Below are positions 61,728 through 64,000 of a stretch of DNA of 64,000 bases, in pieces. The DNA is taken from positions 1,490,501 to 1,554,500 of the forward strand of contig NZ_FWWU01000009.1 in assembly GCF_900176165.1 (NCBI RefSeq). Direction: 5' to 3'. The translations under genes and the position numbers were made by a program. The notes beneath the pieces are model-generated. The model was not told where the DNA came from, searched no databases, and saw only the letters and a list, made by a program, of their open reading frames with translations. Source of the DNA: Deinococcus hopiensis KR-140 (GTDB taxonomy: Bacteria > Deinococcota > Deinococci > Deinococcales > Deinococcaceae). Each line of letters opens with the position of its first letter. The first letter of the stretch is position 1.

Positions 61728-63422
61728 ATGACCGACACCACCGCAAAGAAGAAACTGAACTGGAACAGCCATCACGTCACCCAGGGCGACGAGCGCGCCC
61801 CCAACCGCGCGATGCTGCGGGCTGTGGGGTTCGGGGACGGCGATTTCGAGAAACCGATCATCGGCGTGGCGCACGCGCAGAGCAACATCACGCCCTGCAA
61901 CAACGGGCTGGGCGAACTCGCCGGGCACATTACCGATGCCATTCGTGAGGGCGGAGGGATGCCGCAGGTCTACGGAACCATTACCGTATCCGACGGCATC
62001 TCCATGGGCACAGAGGGCATGAAGTGCAGCCTGGTCAGCCGGGAAGTGATCGCGGACTCTATCGAGACGGTTTCCCGGGGCCAAAGCCACGACGGCGTAA
62101 TCGTGGTCGGCGGCTGCGACAAGAACATGCCCGGCGCGATGATCGGCATGGCGCGGCTGAACATCCCCGCCGTCTTCGTGTATGGCGGCACCATCAAGCC
62201 GGGACACTACGACGGCAAAGACCTGACCATCGTGTCGGTGTTCGAGGCGGTGGGCGCGTTCGGCGCAGGCAAGATCAGCCGCGAAGACTTCGAGCAGATC
62301 GAGAAGCGTGCCTGTCCCGGCAACGGCTCGTGTGGGGGCATGTACACGGCCAACACCATGTCCTCTGCCTTCGAGGCCCTGGGCATGAGCCTGCCGTATT
62401 CCAGCACCATGAGTGCGGTGGACGCTGAAAAGGCCACCTCCTCCGCCGACTCCGCCCGCGCCCTGCTGGAGCTGATCAAGCAAGACATCCGCCCGCTGGA
62501 CATTCTGACCAAGGAGGCCTTTGAGAACGCCATCACGGTGGTGATGGCCGTGGGCGGCTCGACCAACGCGGTGCTGCACCTGATGGCGATTGCTCACGCC
62601 GCGGGCGTGCCCCTGGGCCTGGAGGATTTCGAGCGCATCCGCGAACGCACCCCGATCTTCTGTGACCTGAAGCCGAGTGGGCGCTACGTGGCGACCGACC
62701 TGCACGCGGTGGGCGGAATTCCGCGCGTGATGAAGATGCTGCTCTCGGCCGGGCTGCTGCACGGCGACTGCCTGACGGTGACGGGCAAGACGGTGGCCGA
62801 AAATCTGGCTGACGAGCCGCACCAGCCGGAAGAGGGACAGGACGTGATCTTGCCCTACAGCCAGCCGCTGTATGCGCAGGGGCACCTCGCCATTTTGCGC
62901 GGCAACCTCGCGCCGGAGGGCAGCGTCGCCAAGATCAGCGGCCTGAAGCAGATCAAGATCACCGGCCCCGCACGGGTGTTCGACTCCGAAGAGGAGTGCA
63001 TGGGCGCGATCATGGGCGACCAGATCCGCGCCGGAGACGTGCTATTGATTCGCTACGAGGGACCGAAAGGGGGACCGGGGATGCGGGAGATGCTCTCGCC
63101 GACCTCCGCCATTATCGGCAAGGGCCTCGGCGACAGCGTGGGCTTGATCACCGACGGCCGCTTCTCGGGCGGCACCTACGGCCTGGTGGTGGGCCACGTC
63201 GCCCCCGAGGCGTATGTGGGCGGTCCCATCGCCCTGGTGCAGGAGGGCGACACCATCGAGCTGAACGCCGAGACCTGCGAGCTGACCCTGCACGTGGACG
63301 ACGCGGAGATCGCGCGCCGCCGCGCCGCCTGGGTGGCGCCCGAGCCCAGATACAAGCGCGGCGTGCTGGCAAAGTACGCGAAACTGGTCAGCAGCGCTGC
63401 GCAGGGGGCCGTGACGGACTGA
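61728..63422 (+). CDS. ilvD: Dihydroxy-acid dehydratase
   Basis: Removes water from dihydroxyisovalerate and dihydroxymethylvalerate in valine and isoleucine synthesis. 564 aa with iron-sulfur Cys in TPCNNGLGE, GGCDKNMPGAM and CPGNGSCGGMYTANTM, and DGRFSGG near the end holding the catalytic Ser. Length and motifs are complete for the ILVD family. No other branched-chain gene adjoins. An intrinsic terminator follows. Confidence 0.97.
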   Translation: MTDTTAKKKLNWNSHHVTQGDERAPNRAMLRAVGFGDGDFEKPIIGVAHAQSNITPCNNGLGELAGHITDAIREGGGMPQVYGTITVSDGISMGTEGMKCSLVSREVIADSIETVSRGQSHDGVIVVGGCDKNMPGAMIGMARLNIPAVFVYGGTIKPGHYDGKDLTIVSVFEAVGAFGAGKISREDFEQIEKRACPGNGSCGGMYTANTMSSAFEALGMSLPYSSTMSAVDAEKATSSADSARALLELIKQDIRPLDILTKEAFENAITVVMAVGGSTNAVLHLMAIAHAAGVPLGLEDFERIRERTPIFCDLKPSGRYVATDLHAVGGIPRVMKMLLSAGLLHGDCLTVTGKTVAENLADEPHQPEEGQDVILPYSQPLYAQGHLAILRGNLAPEGSVAKISGLKQIKITGPARVFDSEEECMGAIMGDQIRAGDVLLIRYEGPKGGPGMREMLSPTSAIIGKGLGDSVGLITDGRFSGGTYGLVVGHVAPEAYVGGPIALVQEGDTIELNAETCELTLHVDDAEIARRRAAWVAPEPRYKRGVLAKYAKLVSSAAQGAVTD

Positions 63423-63436
63423 ATCTTCCCGGTGAG

Positions 63437-63476
63437 AAAGGGTGAGGCGCTTATCTTCCGCCTCACCCTTTTCTAT
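63437..63476 (+). terminator. Terminator after ilvD
   Basis: AAAGGGTGAGGCG (63437-63449) pairs with CGCCTCACCCTTT (63459-63471), followed by TTCTAT. Confidence 0.85.
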
Positions 63477-63479
63477 GGG

Positions 63480-64000
63480 TGATTGACCGTACAGGCGGCG
63501 CGTACACTGCCGGTATCCGGAATATCTGTATCCCCCACGCTGTGCCCCGCTGGGCACCCCGGTCCTGGCCGTCCCCCAGAATCCAGCGGCAAAGTGGCGG
63601 GCGCTCACGGCGGGAAAGAAGCTCGGCGACCGCATGTCTGGCCGCGGGGTACAAAGGCGCCGGTGGGCGGCGTGGCGCTGCATGCAGACCACCGTGCAGC
63701 TGTACCTGTGCCCCGATGGCAGCTTCGTGCGCGCCGAGAAGCGGAGTGACGGCGGAAGTGCCGGGCATGTGAGCGGCGCGCCGGTACAGGATGGCAGGAT
63801 TGCCGCTGAGAGCGCCCCCACGAACAGCGCCCTGGGAGGGAGCGTGCCGACAACGCGGCCGTGCGCGTGCCCGACCATCAGCGCTTCACGCAACCCTCGC
63901 GCGCGTGCCCGGTGGGCAGGCTTGGCAAATGCGCGCGGTGTACGCCGCCATGGCCGTGCAATTCAAGCCGACCGAGCGTGAACTGTCGGAGACGCTGCCG
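63480..64000 (+). other. Right edge: possible frameshifted gene remnant
   Basis: No clean gene. One + frame from about 63680 gives TTVQLYLCPDGSFVRAE, another gives NAAVRVPDHQRFTQPS (about 63850), and a third gives MRAVYAAMAVQFKPTERE from 63929 to the window end. Each looks protein-like, so this may be a decayed gene or the start of one that continues beyond the edge. Confidence 0.35.

Overview
The window is about two-thirds G+C, gene-dense, and looks like a Deinococcus chromosome. The signs are the protein families (UvrC, bacterial AspRS, BshA of the bacillithiol pathway, PBP1A, DUF503, YbjN) and the promoter style. At least fifteen reading frames begin only 5-7 nt after a TANNNT -10 box with no ribosome site, which is the leaderless arrangement reported for Deinococcus. 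About 55 intact protein genes are called, plus remnants of an IS5-type transposase and of a VOC-fold gene. I saw no rRNA, tRNA, CRISPR array or prophage.

Region by region. 1-2.3 kb: end of a PIG-L deacetylase gene, a GNAT, a PAP2 phosphatase and an unlisted 57-codon gene with its own hairpin, ribosome site and terminator. 2.4-8.3 kb: uvrC, then a translationally coupled signalling pair (receiver-GAF-GGDEF and PAS-rich histidine kinase). 8.3-11.7 kb: hisS-aspS and a lipoprotein. 11.8-17.3 kb: lipid kinase, tyrosine recombinase, aldose epimerase, lnt and a phosphoesterase. 17.3-17.9 kb: transposase relic. 17.9-24.1 kb: class V aminotransferase, an AT-rich operator region, and a tightly overlapped five-gene operon (HAD, M19 dipeptidase, SH3-NlpC/P60, dipeptide epimerase, Gfo/Idh oxidoreductase) that reads as murein-peptide recycling. 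24.7-30.4 kb: two coupled alpha/beta hydrolases, pdxS-pdxT, a receiver protein, and tal-rho.

30.5-34.3 kb: ileS behind a complete T-box leader with promoter, T-box motif and intrinsic terminator. 34.4-38.7 kb: methyltransferase, DegV, bshA, GNAT and a secreted protein. 38.7-39.3 kb: VOC relic. 39.3-43.8 kb: sucCD, an Xaa-Pro peptidase coupled to a LysM-RlpA protein, and a YbjN protein. 43.8-52.5 kb: pepF, an isochorismatase-like protein without its cysteine, LysR, an RNA methylase, YchJ, a membrane protein preceded by a coupled 14-codon leaderless peptide, a GLYR dehydrogenase, and nagZ with a double GNAT. 52.5-56.2 kb: a minimal Ser/Thr kinase with DFD instead of DFG beside a 62-aa membrane mini-protein, lepB, DUF503, an HMA-like protein without CXXC, a GNAT and a deaminase. 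56.2-64 kb: acyl-CoA ligase behind a palindromic operator, PBP1A, a secreted thioredoxin-like protein, ilvD, and degraded sequence at the right edge.

Themes are cell-envelope building and recycling (lnt, PBP1A, lepB, nagZ, RlpA, NlpC/P60 operon), translation (three tRNA synthetases), central metabolism (sucCD, tal, ilvD, pdxST) and signalling. No single large new system stands out. The most original points are the T-box, the leaderless promoters including a leaderless coupled leader peptide, a recurrent AT-rich 11-mer, the DFD kinase plus mini-protein, and the unlisted small genes.
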